Positions 14,818-24,693 of a stretch of DNA of 64,000 bases are shown here, piece after piece. The stretch's first letter is position 1; each line of letters starts with the position of its first letter. Below the pieces are notes generated by a model. That model had not been told where the DNA came from. It worked only from the letters and a program-made list of their open reading frames with translations, and did not search any database. The stretch comes from Flammeovirga agarivorans (GTDB lineage Bacteria; Bacteroidota; Bacteroidia; Cytophagales; Flammeovirgaceae), in contig NZ_JABAIL010000015.1 in NCBI RefSeq assembly GCF_012641475.1, forward strand, positions 62,001 to 126,000, given 5' to 3'. Made by a program: the position numbers and the translations under genes.

Positions 14818-16800
14818 ATGCGACCACTCAACCTATTATCAATTAGCATTGTTCTGTTTCTTTTAATTGGTTGTACCAATGAGAAAGATAAAGAGATCAA
14901 CACAGACGACCCTATTTCAGAAGGTAGCATTAATGATGTGACTGTCCCTTCTGGTTTCGATTACAAAACCACAAAAACAATTTATGTAAAAGTATCCTCA
15001 TCTAATTTCGCAGGATCAAACCTAATTACAGCTTATTTATCAACTCCAGCAGGAGAGAAAATCAAAATGTTTTCAGGACTCAGTGATGAAAACGGAGTGC
15101 TAAACATGGAATTGTCGGTACCAACCTATATCGACGAACTGTACATTTCAAAGCAAGCAGCAGGATTGGAGTTTTTCGAAACTGCTTCTATCGCTACTGA
15201 ATATGTAAATGTAGAATTTGATGTGGAATCAGAATTAGTACCATTTGAAGCATCACAAGCAAGAAAATCTAATACTTGTAATGACTTTATTTATGTAGTA
15301 AATGGTAATGGAGAATTCTTTTCTATCAATTTGGACAACGATTTAGCAATAACTGATTACCCGGATTTGTCGGGGGGAAGTTTTGCAGCTACGTATGACA
15401 GAGAGAACAATATCATTTATTATGATGTTAAAGGAAAACTCTACAGCTATGTAAAGGAAACAGGTACATCTACCTTGATTGCATCACTGAACACTTCAAG
15501 TAATAATCTAAATGATGGTTATCCAAGAATGGTAATCAATCCAAGTGATGGTTATTTATATATCGCAGCGAAAGAAGACTTCGCAATTATTGATCCTTCA
15601 GATGGTAGTGTTGTTAAAAATGCTAGAATTCAAGGTATCTCAGGTTCTCAAAATGGAGGAGGTGACTTTGACTTTTCCTCTGATGGTACATTATATCAAG
15701 TGTCTAGTGGAGGTATGTTCCGAATGGCATTTAATAGTGACTCAACAATTATCAACGCTACGCGTATTAGTGCTGATAATTTCCCTCACTATCTAACAGG
15801 TGTTACAATTGACAGGTTTGATCGTCTGTATGCGTCAACAAACCATTCAAATAGTAAATTGATCCAAATGGATATTAATGATGGATCTTATGTGATCCTT
15901 AGGAATATGGGAAGAAAAATGAACGATTTAAGTTCATTTAGATGTACTGAAGAAGACTTTGCAGGCCAAGATGCAGATGGAGATGGAGTTGTAGATGGTT
16001 TCGATTTATATCCTAATGATTCTACAAGAGCATTTGAATCTTATACTCCAGGTGAAAATGGCTTTGGTACTTATGCATTTGAGGATTTATACCCTGCTAA
16101 AGGTGACTACGATTTTAACGATATTATAGTACATTACAGACATACGAGTGTGAGTAATGCTGATAATAAAATTGTAGAGTTCAAGACAAAGTATATTGTA
16201 AAAACAGTACAGTCTGATTTGCCATCAGGTTTTGCCTTCGAATTACCGATACATGCAGATTCTATTTTAAGTGTAACAGGATCTAGAGTTACAGCAGGTG
16301 CCGTAACCTTGGATTCAAAAGGATTAGAAAGTGGTATTGCTCCTGAAAAACCAGTAGTGGTAGCTTTCGATGATCACTTTGCATTGATAAGTAGACCTGG
16401 TAAGATCAGTAAGAGTGATGAATTCGAAGTAGTGATCACCTTTACAGAACCTATTGATCCGTCATCATTACCGATTGGTGCATTTAATCCATTTATTTTC
16501 ATCAATAAAGATAGAACGAAAGAAGTCCATTTAGCTAATTTCCCTACTACATCGAAATTCAATCAATCATTACAAACAGATGGCGTTGATGATGGTAATT
16601 TCAAAACAGCAGAAGGGCACCCATGGGCGATTCACTTACCGCACAAATTCCATCCACCGAAAGAAGCTATTGATATTACGAATGCGTATTCAAATTTTGA
16701 AAATTTCGTTGAATCCAGCGGTAGTGCAAATTCTAACTGGTATACTGATGATACTGGTAATAGAGTAGAATCAAAAATGCACTTAGATAACGAAGAATAA
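14818..16800 (+). CDS. Surface lipoprotein with C-terminal LruC (DUF4842) domain
   Basis: A 660-residue lipoprotein. The lipobox LLIGC places the lipidated Cys at residue 19. The middle (about 150-375) has short repeated beta segments such as NGEFFSINLDND and GYLYIAAKEDFAII, suggesting a beta-propeller. DADGDGVVDGFDLYPND at about 383-399 is a calcium-binding thrombospondin-3-like loop. The C-terminal domain begins YAFEDLYPAKGDYDFNDIIVHY, the signature of the LruC/DUF4842 family. LruC-domain proteins are surface proteins of Bacteroidota and Gammaproteobacteria with poorly known roles. It stands alone between terminators. Confidence 0.85.
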   Translation: MRPLNLLSISIVLFLLIGCTNEKDKEINTDDPISEGSINDVTVPSGFDYKTTKTIYVKVSSSNFAGSNLITAYLSTPAGEKIKMFSGLSDENGVLNMELSVPTYIDELYISKQAAGLEFFETASIATEYVNVEFDVESELVPFEASQARKSNTCNDFIYVVNGNGEFFSINLDNDLAITDYPDLSGGSFAATYDRENNIIYYDVKGKLYSYVKETGTSTLIASLNTSSNNLNDGYPRMVINPSDGYLYIAAKEDFAIIDPSDGSVVKNARIQGISGSQNGGGDFDFSSDGTLYQVSSGGMFRMAFNSDSTIINATRISADNFPHYLTGVTIDRFDRLYASTNHSNSKLIQMDINDGSYVILRNMGRKMNDLSSFRCTEEDFAGQDADGDGVVDGFDLYPNDSTRAFESYTPGENGFGTYAFEDLYPAKGDYDFNDIIVHYRHTSVSNADNKIVEFKTKYIVKTVQSDLPSGFAFELPIHADSILSVTGSRVTAGAVTLDSKGLESGIAPEKPVVVAFDDHFALISRPGKISKSDEFEVVITFTEPIDPSSLPIGAFNPFIFINKDRTKEVHLANFPTTSKFNQSLQTDGVDDGNFKTAEGHPWAIHLPHKFHPPKEAIDITNAYSNFENFVESSGSANSNWYTDDTGNRVESKMHLDNEE

Positions 16801-16830
16801 CCCTAATACTACTATCTACTAATAAAAGAA

Positions 16831-16880
16831 AAACCCTCATCTATAAATGGTTCGCCATTTTAAGATGAGGGTTTGTTATT
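16831..16880. terminator. Bidirectional terminator between LruC gene and ald
   Basis: AAACCCTCATCT at 16831-16842 pairs with AGATGAGGGTTT at 16863-16874. An inner AAATGG/CCATTT stem closes a TTCG loop. T runs follow on both strands. The flanking genes are convergent. Confidence 0.9.
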
Positions 16881-16899
16881 TTTTTGAAAAGTAAAACCT

Positions 16900-18132
16900 T
16901 TATAAGCCTGCAGCCAAAATTAAATCGAGATTCTTTAATGGTAGGTTGAACTTTTCCGCAATTGCTTGGTTTGTGATACTCCCTCGGTAAGTATATACTC
17001 CTTTTGAAAACCATGGATGTCTTCTCATCATGGTGTCCACATTCATTTCATCATTTATTTTCATAAGGATGGGAGTGAAGATATTACTAATTGCAGCTGT
17101 TGCAGTTCTAGAAACTCTTGATGCAATATTGGGAACACAATAATGAATTACACCATGTTTTTTGTACACAGGGTGTCTGTGATTTGTGGGTTCTGAGGTT
17201 TCAAAACAACCACCTTGATCGATACAAACATCAATAATGATAGAATTTTCCCTCATATCCATGACCATTTCTTCAGTAACGATCGATGGAGTTCTTGCCC
17301 CGTGAGTATGTATTGCTCCAATAACAACATCCGCTCTTTTTAAAGCTTCATTAATAGAGGTGCTATCTAAGGCAGACGTAAATAGATGAGGGTAATTCAG
17401 TTCTTTCTTTAGTCTTCTGAGTTTGTAAATGGCATTATCAAACACCTTTACCTCTGCACCCATACCTATAGCAGTTCTTGCCGCGTATTCGGCAACAGTA
17501 CCGGCACCTAGAATCACAACTTTTGAAGGAGGGACACCTGTAATGCCGCCTAGGATAATTCCTTTTCCGCCATTATAACTACTTAGATATTCTGCAGCAA
17601 TAAGCATCACAGTACTACCAGCAATCTCACTCATAGCTCGAACAAGAGGTAGTCCACCTACTTTATCTTCAATCAATTCAAAACCTAAGGCAGTGATTTT
17701 TTTCTTATTCAGAGCTACTAAGACATCTTTCTTGATTTCCCTCATGTGAATGGTAGAAATGATAGCCTTACCTTGTTTCATATCTGCAATCTCATCGATA
17801 GTAGGAGCTGAAATCTTAATTACGATATCACATTCCATCACCTCTTTGTGAGAATACACAATAGTAGCACCTGCTTCTGAATATTCGTTGTCTAAGTGAT
17901 TGACATGCTTTCCGGCATTTGTCTCCACATAAACTTCGCATCCATTATTAATTAGAAGAGATATTGCTCCTGGTCGAAGAGCACATCTTTTTTCATCAAG
18001 GTTGATTTCTTTAGGAACACCAATTTTAAGAGGGTTCCCTCTTTTATGAACTGGACCTTCCATCACTTCTTGAGGATGGAATTGAAAATAACTTTCGGTA
18101 GCTTTTTCAAAGCCTTCACGTTGTTTGCCCAT
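16900..18132 (-). CDS. ald: Alanine dehydrogenase-family protein (copy 1)
   Basis: A 410-residue member of the alanine dehydrogenase/PntA family. KIGVPKEINLDEKRCALRPGA near 37-57, the nucleotide-binding VVILGAGTVAEYAARTA around 206-222, VIGAIHTHGARTPSIV, and the late DVCIDQGGCFETSEPT plus HYCVPNIASRVSRTAT match alanine dehydrogenases. Relative to the second copy at 61-62 kb it has about 35 extra N-terminal residues and a different C-terminus ending LDLILAAGL. It starts 17 bases after tsaE, so the two form an operon. Oxidative deamination of L-alanine to pyruvate is the expected reaction, but the divergence leaves the substrate open. Confidence 0.85.
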   Translation of the reverse strand: MGKQREGFEKATESYFQFHPQEVMEGPVHKRGNPLKIGVPKEINLDEKRCALRPGAISLLINNGCEVYVETNAGKHVNHLDNEYSEAGATIVYSHKEVMECDIVIKISAPTIDEIADMKQGKAIISTIHMREIKKDVLVALNKKKITALGFELIEDKVGGLPLVRAMSEIAGSTVMLIAAEYLSSYNGGKGIILGGITGVPPSKVVILGAGTVAEYAARTAIGMGAEVKVFDNAIYKLRRLKKELNYPHLFTSALDSTSINEALKRADVVIGAIHTHGARTPSIVTEEMVMDMRENSIIIDVCIDQGGCFETSEPTNHRHPVYKKHGVIHYCVPNIASRVSRTATAAISNIFTPILMKINDEMNVDTMMRRHPWFSKGVYTYRGSITNQAIAEKFNLPLKNLDLILAAGL

Positions 18133-18149
18133 TTTAACTCAATAAAAAG

Positions 18150-18587
18150 TTACATGATAGTGACGATAATTTCTCTTGAATTTTCGTCGATAGTAGTGAT
18201 GGAAATTTCAGTACAGTCATCAGGTAGTAGGCGTTCTACTTTAGAAGGCCATTCAATTAAACATAGATTCTGACTATAAAGATATTCTTCAAAACCAATA
18301 TCAAAGGCTTCCATCTCATCCTTTATACGATACATATCAAAGTGATAAACTGTATCAGCATCATTGGTCATATATTCATTTACTAATGCAAACGTTGGAC
18401 TGTTTACATGGTCAAGTACTCCTAATTCATCACAAATTGCCTTAATCAGTGTTGTTTTACCTGCTCCCATTTCTCCTTCGAAGAGCCAAACAGGAGAGCT
18501 GCTTTTAGTGAAATCTAATATTTTCTTTGCTGCTTCTGGTAAATCAGTAAGGGAATTCGTTGTGATTTTTAATGTATTAGCTTTCAT
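18150..18587 (-). CDS. tsaE: tRNA threonylcarbamoyladenosine biosynthesis ATPase TsaE
   Basis: A 145-residue P-loop ATPase needed with TsaB and TsaD for t6A37 of ANN-decoding tRNAs. Walker A GEMGAGKTT, SPTFALVNEY, YHFDMYRIKDEMEAFDIGFEEY and LIEWPSKVERLLP are all family signatures in order. The ATG at 18587 is preferred over a TTG three codons upstream at 18596. It is the first gene of a two-gene unit with the alanine dehydrogenase homologue. Confidence 0.95.
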   Translation of the reverse strand: MKANTLKITTNSLTDLPEAAKKILDFTKSSSPVWLFEGEMGAGKTTLIKAICDELGVLDHVNSPTFALVNEYMTNDADTVYHFDMYRIKDEMEAFDIGFEEYLYSQNLCLIEWPSKVERLLPDDCTEISITTIDENSREIIVTIM

Positions 18588-18711
18588 ATCCTTCAAAGAT
18601 AACTGTTAGATCTTTATAGAGATAAGTTCAGAAACTGAATTTAAGTAAAATTCTTTTGAAAAAACCATGATGAATAATATTTCTTGAAGTCAGTGAATTA
18701 TAATATACAAT

Positions 18712-18749
18712 AAAGCCTTTCTTATACTTGAAAATATAAGAAAGGCTTT
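18712..18749. terminator. Terminator hairpin after the minus-strand barrel gene
   Basis: A perfect 15-bp stem, AAAGCCTTTCTTATA at 18712-18726 with its complement at 18735-18749. Weak T-rich sequence follows on each strand. It lies between the barrel gene and tsaE, both on the minus strand. Confidence 0.75.
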
Positions 18750-18771
18750 ATTAATATTGGCGTTTGAACTT

Positions 18772-19467
18772 TTAAAAATTGGAGATGGTGATTCCTACAG
18801 TAATAGGTCTATCCTTAACGTTAATTAGGTTGCCATTAGTATCAACAAGAGTATTGTCTTGAAAAGTGTTAGTTAATCCATAAGTACAGAAAAAGTTAAT
18901 CCATCCGTAACCTATTCGTCCTACAAGACTAGCTTTGAAGCGATTTAGATTAAACTCCCCTTTATCTTTTGCGATTCTTGTTTCACCATTGTCTTCATAT
19001 TTTACTTTCGTATGCCCTCCCATTAATACACCTACTTTTGCTCCTAAAGCAAAACGGAAAGCATTTCTGCCAGGGTAGGTTCTAAATCGGAATTCAACAG
19101 GGACATCAAAATAATTGCCCACTAATTTCGATTTTTTTGTATTGTCATAAAGGTTATTAGTAGGTGTTGCTATTGTCTGGTCTCCTGCATGTGTTAACGT
19201 CATGCCACTTTTAAAGAATAAGTTTTCACCAGTATAACCTAAACCAGGATTGAATGTGAATTGACCACTAGGTGATAAAGAAAACTCATACATATAAGAA
19301 ATCGAGATTGATCTTGATTGAGATTCTAAAGGTAGTCCGCTATCATCTTCCCAAAAAGTTAAGCCGAAGTCAACATAAAAATTACCAGGTATTTTTGATA
19401 ATGCACCTTGTCCGAAGGAAGCATAGGATAGTACGATACAAAAAAATATAAGACTTAGTTTTTTCAT
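18772..19467 (-). CDS. Outer-membrane beta-barrel protein
   Basis: A 231-residue protein. The ATG at 19467 gives a signal peptide MKKLSLIFFCIVLSYASFGQ; a longer in-frame start would place 18 residues before it and overlap the promoter element. The rest has short amphipathic strands (FYVDFGLTFWED, FTFNPGLGYTGENLFF, FDVPVEFRFRTYPGRNAFRFALGAKVGVLMGG) and ends PITVGITISNF with a C-terminal Phe. This pattern matches PorT/outer-membrane barrel families of Bacteroidota. A minus-strand -7 element (TATATTTG, plus-strand CAAATATA at 19492-19499) lies 25 bases upstream. Confidence 0.75.
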   Translation of the reverse strand: MKKLSLIFFCIVLSYASFGQGALSKIPGNFYVDFGLTFWEDDSGLPLESQSRSISISYMYEFSLSPSGQFTFNPGLGYTGENLFFKSGMTLTHAGDQTIATPTNNLYDNTKKSKLVGNYFDVPVEFRFRTYPGRNAFRFALGAKVGVLMGGHTKVKYEDNGETRIAKDKGEFNLNRFKASLVGRIGYGWINFFCTYGLTNTFQDNTLVDTNGNLINVKDRPITVGITISNF

Positions 19468-19909
19468 GTTATGAAGTTTTAATTGTGATATCAAATATAA
19501 TGTAGAAACAATGGATATCACGATAATTTGACAGTAAAAATTAAAGAGTAATTGATATACTATTTATATAAAAGAAAATTGATTTTGATAGTATGACAAG
19601 ATTAGGTCTTATTTCTCTGTATCGTTAAAACTCTTCTTCTATTGATCCAAAGTTGGAGTAATGCACAAGCAGAACTTGAGTTTCTCTGGTGTACACATTT
19701 TTGTACAGTAAAAGATTAGAAAAGTACTATATAGGATATCTGTTAAATATCTTTTAGAAATAATACAATAAATTTAATCTACTGATTTTTAATTACTTAT
19801 GATTTATTTTTTTAAATACAAAAAATGTAATAGTTTTTTTATTGCGTTGGATAGAAAATTTGACTAATAGTTTCTATATTTGCAAGTTCAAGAAAACCGC
19901 AAATTGCAA
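19468..19909. other. Divergent intergenic region before rpoC
   Basis: 442 AT-rich bases carrying a minus-strand promoter element at 19492-19499 and the rpoC promoter at 19875-19882. A TGTACA/TGTACA pair lies near 19692-19707. There is no trace of rpoB or of rplL/rplJ. Confidence 0.5.
19875..19882 (+). promoter_or_regulatory. -7 element of the rpoC promoter
   Basis: TATATTTG at 19875-19882 is a perfect TAnnTTTG match; transcription would begin near 19889, about 20 bases before the ATG. No good TTTG is found at the expected -33 distance (the nearest is a TTG at 19847-19849). The element overlaps a possible TTG start at 19880, ruling that start out. Confidence 0.6.
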
Positions 19910-22900
19910 ATGGCGTTCAGAAAAAACAAAAAGATCAACAACGATTTTACTTCAGTAACAGTGAGTTTAGCATCTCCAGAGTCAATCTTGGAGAGCTCAC
20001 ATGGTGAAGTAACTCAACCGGAAACCATCAACTACCGTACGTACAAGCCGGAGATGGGTGGTTTATTCTGTGAAAGAATTTTCGGTCCTGTAAAAGACTG
20101 GGAATGTCACTGTGGTAAATACAAGCGTATCCGTTATAAGGGTATTATTTGTGACCGCTGTGGTGTAGAAGTAACAGAGAAAAAGGTTCGTCGTGAGAGA
20201 ATGGGTCATATCCAACTAGTTGTGCCAGTAGCACACATTTGGTACTTCCGTTCTTTACCGAACAAGATTGGTTACCTATTAGGTTTACCAACTAAGAAAC
20301 TTGATCAAATCATATACTACGAGCGCTATGTAGTTATCCAAGAAGGTATTAAAGCTGCTGATGGTATCGCAAAAATGGACTTCCTTACTGAGGATGAGTA
20401 CCTAGATATCATGGATAAACTTCCTAGCGAAAACAGACAATTAGAAGACGACCATCCAGATAAATTTATCGCTAAGATGGGTGCTGAAGCATTAGAAATG
20501 CTATTAGCTCGTACTCAATTGGATGATATGGCCGCAGCATTGCGTGACCAAGCTAATAATGATACTTCTCAACAACGTAAGGCGGAAGCTTTAAAGCGTC
20601 TTAGAGTAGTTGAGGCATTCAGAGATGCAAGAACAAGAATCGAAAACCGCCCAGAGTGGATGGTAATTCGTATGGTTCCTGTAATTCCACCAGAGTTACG
20701 TCCTTTAGTACCTCTAGATGGTGGCCGTTTCGCAACATCAGATCTTAACGATTTATACAGAAGAGTAATCATCCGTAACAATCGTCTGAAGCGTCTGATC
20801 GATATCAAAGCACCAGAAGTAATTTTACGTAACGAGAAGCGTATGCTTCAAGAAGCAGTTGATTCATTATTTGACAACTCTCGTAAAGTAAATGCAGTTC
20901 GTTCTGATGGTAACCGTCCATTGAAATCACTTTCAGATATGTTGAAAGGTAAGCAAGGTCGTTTCCGTCAAAACTTATTAGGTAAGCGTGTGGACTACTC
21001 AGGTCGTTCTGTAATTGTAGTAGGTCCAGAGCTTAAACTTCATGAGTGTGGTCTTCCTAAGAATATGGCAGCTGAATTATTCAAGCCGTTCATTATTCGT
21101 AAGTTGATCGAGCGTGGTATCGTAAAAACGGTAAAATCAGCGAAGAAAATCGTTGATCGTAAAGATCCAGTAGTTTGGGATATCCTAGAAAATGTATTGA
21201 AAGGACACCCAGTACTTCTAAACCGTGCCCCTACACTTCACAGATTGGGTATTCAAGCTTTCCAACCGAAATTAATCGAAGGTAAAGCAATCCAATTACA
21301 CCCATTAGTAACAACAGCCTTTAACGCCGATTTCGATGGTGACCAGATGGCCGTTCACGTTCCTCTTGGACATGAAGCTGTATTAGAGGCATCTTTATTG
21401 ATGTTAGCATCGCATAACATCCTTAACCCAGCCAATGGTAAGCCTATCGCCGTACCTTCTCAGGATATGGTATTAGGTCTATATTATATGACAAAAGGTC
21501 GTCGTACAACCGATACTGAAGTAGTAAAAGGTGAAGGTATGACGTTCTACTCTTCTGAAGAGGTGATCATTGCATTAAACGAAGGAACTATCTCTCGTCA
21601 TGCTTGGGTCAATGTCAAAACAAAAGTATTGAATGACGAAACTAACGAACTTGAAGAAAAGTTTGTTGAGACTGTTGCTGGTCGTGTGTTATTCAACCAA
21701 CACGTTCCTGAAGAAGTAGGTTTCGTAAACGAACTACTTTCTAAGAAAGCTTTACAGGTAATTATCGCGAAAGTGGTAGATATCGTAGGTATGGCACGTG
21801 CTGCACAATTCCTAGATGATATCAAGCATGAAGGTTTCCAAATGGCCTACAAAGGTGGTTTGTCATTCGGTCTTGATGAAATCATTATTCCAAAAGAGAA
21901 AGTAGACTTAATTGAAGAAGCGAAAGGTGAAGTAGATATCATCCGTAACAACTTCATGATGGGTCTTATTACTGATAACGAACGTTACAATCAAGTAATT
22001 GACGTTTGGACGAAAACAAACAACACGTTGACGTCTACAGTAATGACTCAAATGGAAGAGGATAACCAAGGATTCAACTCAATCTATATGATGATGCACT
22101 CAGGAGCTCGTGGTTCAAGAGAGCAGATTCGTCAGTTAGGTGGTATGAGGGGTCTAATGGCGAAACCTCAGAAGAACTTAGGTGGTGCTTCAGCAGCAAA
22201 CATTATTGAGAACCCAATTCTTTCAAACTTTAAAGAAGGTCTTGACGTTCTTGAGTACTTTATCTCAACTCACGGTGCTCGTAAGGGTCTTGCCGATACA
22301 GCCTTGAAAACAGCCGATGCGGGTTACTTAACTCGTCGTTTGGTAGACGTTGCTCAAGATGTTGTAGTAACTGAGGTAGATTGTGGTACTCTTCGTGGAT
22401 TGACTGTAACAGCATTAAAAGAAAACGACGAAATTAAGGAAGCATTAGCAGATAGAATTGAAGGTCGTACTTCTCTAAATGATGTTGAGCATCCAGAAAC
22501 TGGTGAAATCATTGTTCCTGCAACGGGTTCAATTACTCCAGAAATTGCTCAGGCTATCGAAGAAGCGGGTATCGAAGAAGTAGAGGTACGTTCAGTACTT
22601 ACTTGTGAAACTCGTAAAGGTGTTTGTGAGAAATGTTACGGTAAAAACCTTGCAACTGGCGGTGTAGCTGGAAAAGGTGAATCTGTAGGTGTAATCGCAG
22701 CACAATCAATTGGTGAGCCAGGTACACAGCTTACTTTACGTACGTTCCACGTCGGTGGTGTGGCATCAAACATTGCGATTGATGCATCATTAAAGTCGAA
22801 GAAAGCAGGTAAAGTAACATTTGAGGAAATGCGTTCTGTAAAATCGAAAGATGCGAACGGAGATCCTAAAGATGTAGTAATGGCCCGTACTGCCGAATTG

Positions 22901-24214
22901 AATGTAATCGACGAAGAAGGTAAAGTAGCTTTCAACGCTCACGTTCAATATGGTTCATATCTTCATGTTAAAGAAGGAGATATGGTTGAGGAAGGTGATG
23001 TAATCTCTAACTGGGATCCATTCAACGCCGTAATCCTTGCTCAGTACGATGGTGTTACTGAATTCGAATCAATCGAAAGAGATATTACTTACCGAGTAGA
23101 AACAGACGAAATGACTGGCTACGAGGAGAAAGTAATTATTGATACTAAGGACAAGACGAAAAACCCAATTATCCACATCGCTGGTGATAAAGGGGAAACA
23201 GTAGCGTCCAACCTTCCAACAGACGCTCGTCTGATTGTTGAAGATGGTCAGAAAGTAAAAGCAGGTGACATTCTAGTGAAGATTCCTCGTTCAGCAGGTA
23301 AATCACGAGATATTACTGGTGGTCTTCCACGTGTGACGGAATTATTCGAAGCGCGTAACCCATCATCTCCAGCTGTAGTTTCTGAGATCGACGGTATTGT
23401 TACTTATGGTGCGGTAAAACGTGCAAACCGTGAGTTATTCGTAGAGTCACGTGACGGTGTGAAGCGTCGTTACATGGTGAACTTGTCGAAACATATTTTA
23501 GTGCAAGAGAATGACTATGTGAGAGCGGGTATGCCACTTTCAGATGGTGCAATTACTCCTGCAGACATCTTGAAAATTAAAGGTCCTACTGCAGTTCAGG
23601 AGTACCTAGTAAATGAGATTCAAGATGTATACCGTTTACAAGGTGTAAAGATCAACGATAAGCATATCGAGGTGATCGTTCGCCAAATGATGCAAAAAGT
23701 AGTTATCGAAGATAACGGTGATACTACATTCTTGCCAGGTCAAGTAGTAGAGAAATTTACTTTCCGTGAAGAAAACGACAAGGTGTTAGCCATGAAGATC
23801 GTTACTGATGCGGGTGATTCTGCAAGATTCAAAGCGGGTGCTTTAATCACATTCAGAGAAATGAGAGATGAGAACTCGAACTTGAAGCGTAGAGACTTGA
23901 AAGAAATGAAGGTTCGTGATGCACAGCCAGCTATTTCAAGACCAACGTTACAAGGTATTACTCAAGCGTCATTGGATACGAAATCGTTTATTTCAGCTGC
24001 CTCTTTCCAAGAGACAACTAAAGTGTTAAGTGAAGCTTCTATTAGAGGTAAGCGTGACGAATTAGTAGGCTTGAAAGAAAACGTAATTGTAGGACACTTG
24101 ATCCCTGCTGGTACAGGTCTTCGTGATTATGATTCAATCCGCGTAGGTTCTAAAGAAGAATACGAAGCGTTAATTGATTCTAGAGAAAGACATACTATGC
24201 ACTCAGGTCTTTAA
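19910..24214 (+). CDS. rpoC: DNA-directed RNA polymerase subunit beta'
   Basis: A 1434-residue polymerase subunit, the normal length for Bacteroidota. The zinc-ribbon [20 protein letters not shown] lies near 68-84, with a further Cys at 66. The catalytic NADFDGDQ has its three aspartates at 474, 476 and 478, and a second zinc site [13 protein letters not shown] occurs in the C-terminal half. ATG 19910 ([12 protein letters not shown]) is chosen because the promoter overlaps the longer frame. Strong bias to CGT for arginine marks very high expression. In almost all bacteria rpoC directly follows rpoB; here the gene stands alone with its own promoter and terminator, and upstream genes run the other way. 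Confidence 0.98.
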   Translation: MAFRKNKKINNDFTSVTVSLASPESILESSHGEVTQPETINYRTYKPEMGGLFCERIFGPVKDWECHCGKYKRIRYKGIICDRCGVEVTEKKVRRERMGHIQLVVPVAHIWYFRSLPNKIGYLLGLPTKKLDQIIYYERYVVIQEGIKAADGIAKMDFLTEDEYLDIMDKLPSENRQLEDDHPDKFIAKMGAEALEMLLARTQLDDMAAALRDQANNDTSQQRKAEALKRLRVVEAFRDARTRIENRPEWMVIRMVPVIPPELRPLVPLDGGRFATSDLNDLYRRVIIRNNRLKRLIDIKAPEVILRNEKRMLQEAVDSLFDNSRKVNAVRSDGNRPLKSLSDMLKGKQGRFRQNLLGKRVDYSGRSVIVVGPELKLHECGLPKNMAAELFKPFIIRKLIERGIVKTVKSAKKIVDRKDPVVWDILENVLKGHPVLLNRAPTLHRLGIQAFQPKLIEGKAIQLHPLVTTAFNADFDGDQMAVHVPLGHEAVLEASLLMLASHNILNPANGKPIAVPSQDMVLGLYYMTKGRRTTDTEVVKGEGMTFYSSEEVIIALNEGTISRHAWVNVKTKVLNDETNELEEKFVETVAGRVLFNQHVPEEVGFVNELLSKKALQVIIAKVVDIVGMARAAQFLDDIKHEGFQMAYKGGLSFGLDEIIIPKEKVDLIEEAKGEVDIIRNNFMMGLITDNERYNQVIDVWTKTNNTLTSTVMTQMEEDNQGFNSIYMMMHSGARGSREQIRQLGGMRGLMAKPQKNLGGASAANIIENPILSNFKEGLDVLEYFISTHGARKGLADTALKTADAGYLTRRLVDVAQDVVVTEVDCGTLRGLTVTALKENDEIKEALADRIEGRTSLNDVEHPETGEIIVPATGSITPEIAQAIEEAGIEEVEVRSVLTCETRKGVCEKCYGKNLATGGVAGKGESVGVIAAQSIGEPGTQLTLRTFHVGGVASNIAIDASLKSKKAGKVTFEEMRSVKSKDANGDPKDVVMARTAELNVIDEEGKVAFNAHVQYGSYLHVKEGDMVEEGDVISNWDPFNAVILAQYDGVTEFESIERDITYRVETDEMTGYEEKVIIDTKDKTKNPIIHIAGDKGETVASNLPTDARLIVEDGQKVKAGDILVKIPRSAGKSRDITGGLPRVTELFEARNPSSPAVVSEIDGIVTYGAVKRANRELFVESRDGVKRRYMVNLSKHILVQENDYVRAGMPLSDGAITPADILKIKGPTAVQEYLVNEIQDVYRLQGVKINDKHIEVIVRQMMQKVVIEDNGDTTFLPGQVVEKFTFREENDKVLAMKIVTDAGDSARFKAGALITFREMRDENSNLKRRDLKEMKVRDAQPAISRPTLQGITQASLDTKSFISAASFQETTKVLSEASIRGKRDELVGLKENVIVGHLIPAGTGLRDYDSIRVGSKEEYEALIDSRERHTMHSGL

Positions 24215-24236
24215 TATTTGCAAGCGGTTTTAAAAA

Positions 24237-24270
24237 AAAAGCCCCTCCCGAAAGGTGAGGGGCTTTTTTT
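24237..24270 (+). terminator. Strong intrinsic terminator of rpoC
   Basis: AAAAGCCCCTC at 24237-24247 pairs with GAGGGGCTTTT at 24257-24267. An inner CC-GAAA-GG tetraloop hairpin is present and a run of T follows. Confidence 0.93.
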
Positions 24271-24538
24271 ATGTTAATTGTATTATTCTAATATATCATA
24301 TAATGATCTAGTTGTAAGGTTATTCTTGATATATCAAATTGTGATGATTGCTATCTCAGAGATAGCCGAGTTATTAACTTTTGTTTTGTATAATTCTAAA
24401 CGATGTTTTACACCCTTGTTTGAATTATAACTGAATGATCATTTTTGTAAAGTTGCATTTTGAGTAGGTAAATAAAAGTAAATAAAATAAGTGTATTTTT
24501 GAAACTTTTACAAAAATACCCTATGTTGATTATTATCA

Positions 24539-24571
24539 TTGTAAAAAATTCATATTTTTATTGTATATTTG
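24539..24571 (+). promoter_or_regulatory. Promoter of the pnt operon
   Basis: TTG at 24539-24541, a 22-base spacer and TATATTTG at 24564-24571. The start would be near 24578, giving a leader of about 115 bases. Confidence 0.7.
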
Positions 24572-24693
24572 CTAAACTATGAATGGAAAACATATCAAAT
24601 GTTTTAATTATTCATTACAACAAACAGACTAACATAAAAGGTGGGGCAAGTTGCTCCGTTCTATTAGATATTACTATTTAAAATCGCATCGGT

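Larger units (their letters stand above)
24215..24693. other. Intergenic region between rpoC and pntAA with two palindromes
   Basis: 479 bases containing the rpoC terminator, two palindromes close together (TTGATATATCAA at 24326-24337 and GCTATCTC-A-GAGATAGC at 24350-24366), the pntAA promoter (24539-24571) and a leader with a short GC hairpin (GGGGC/GCTCC at 24643-24657). No gene was seen. The palindromes could be operators, but they lie about 200 bases upstream of the promoter. Confidence 0.5.
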
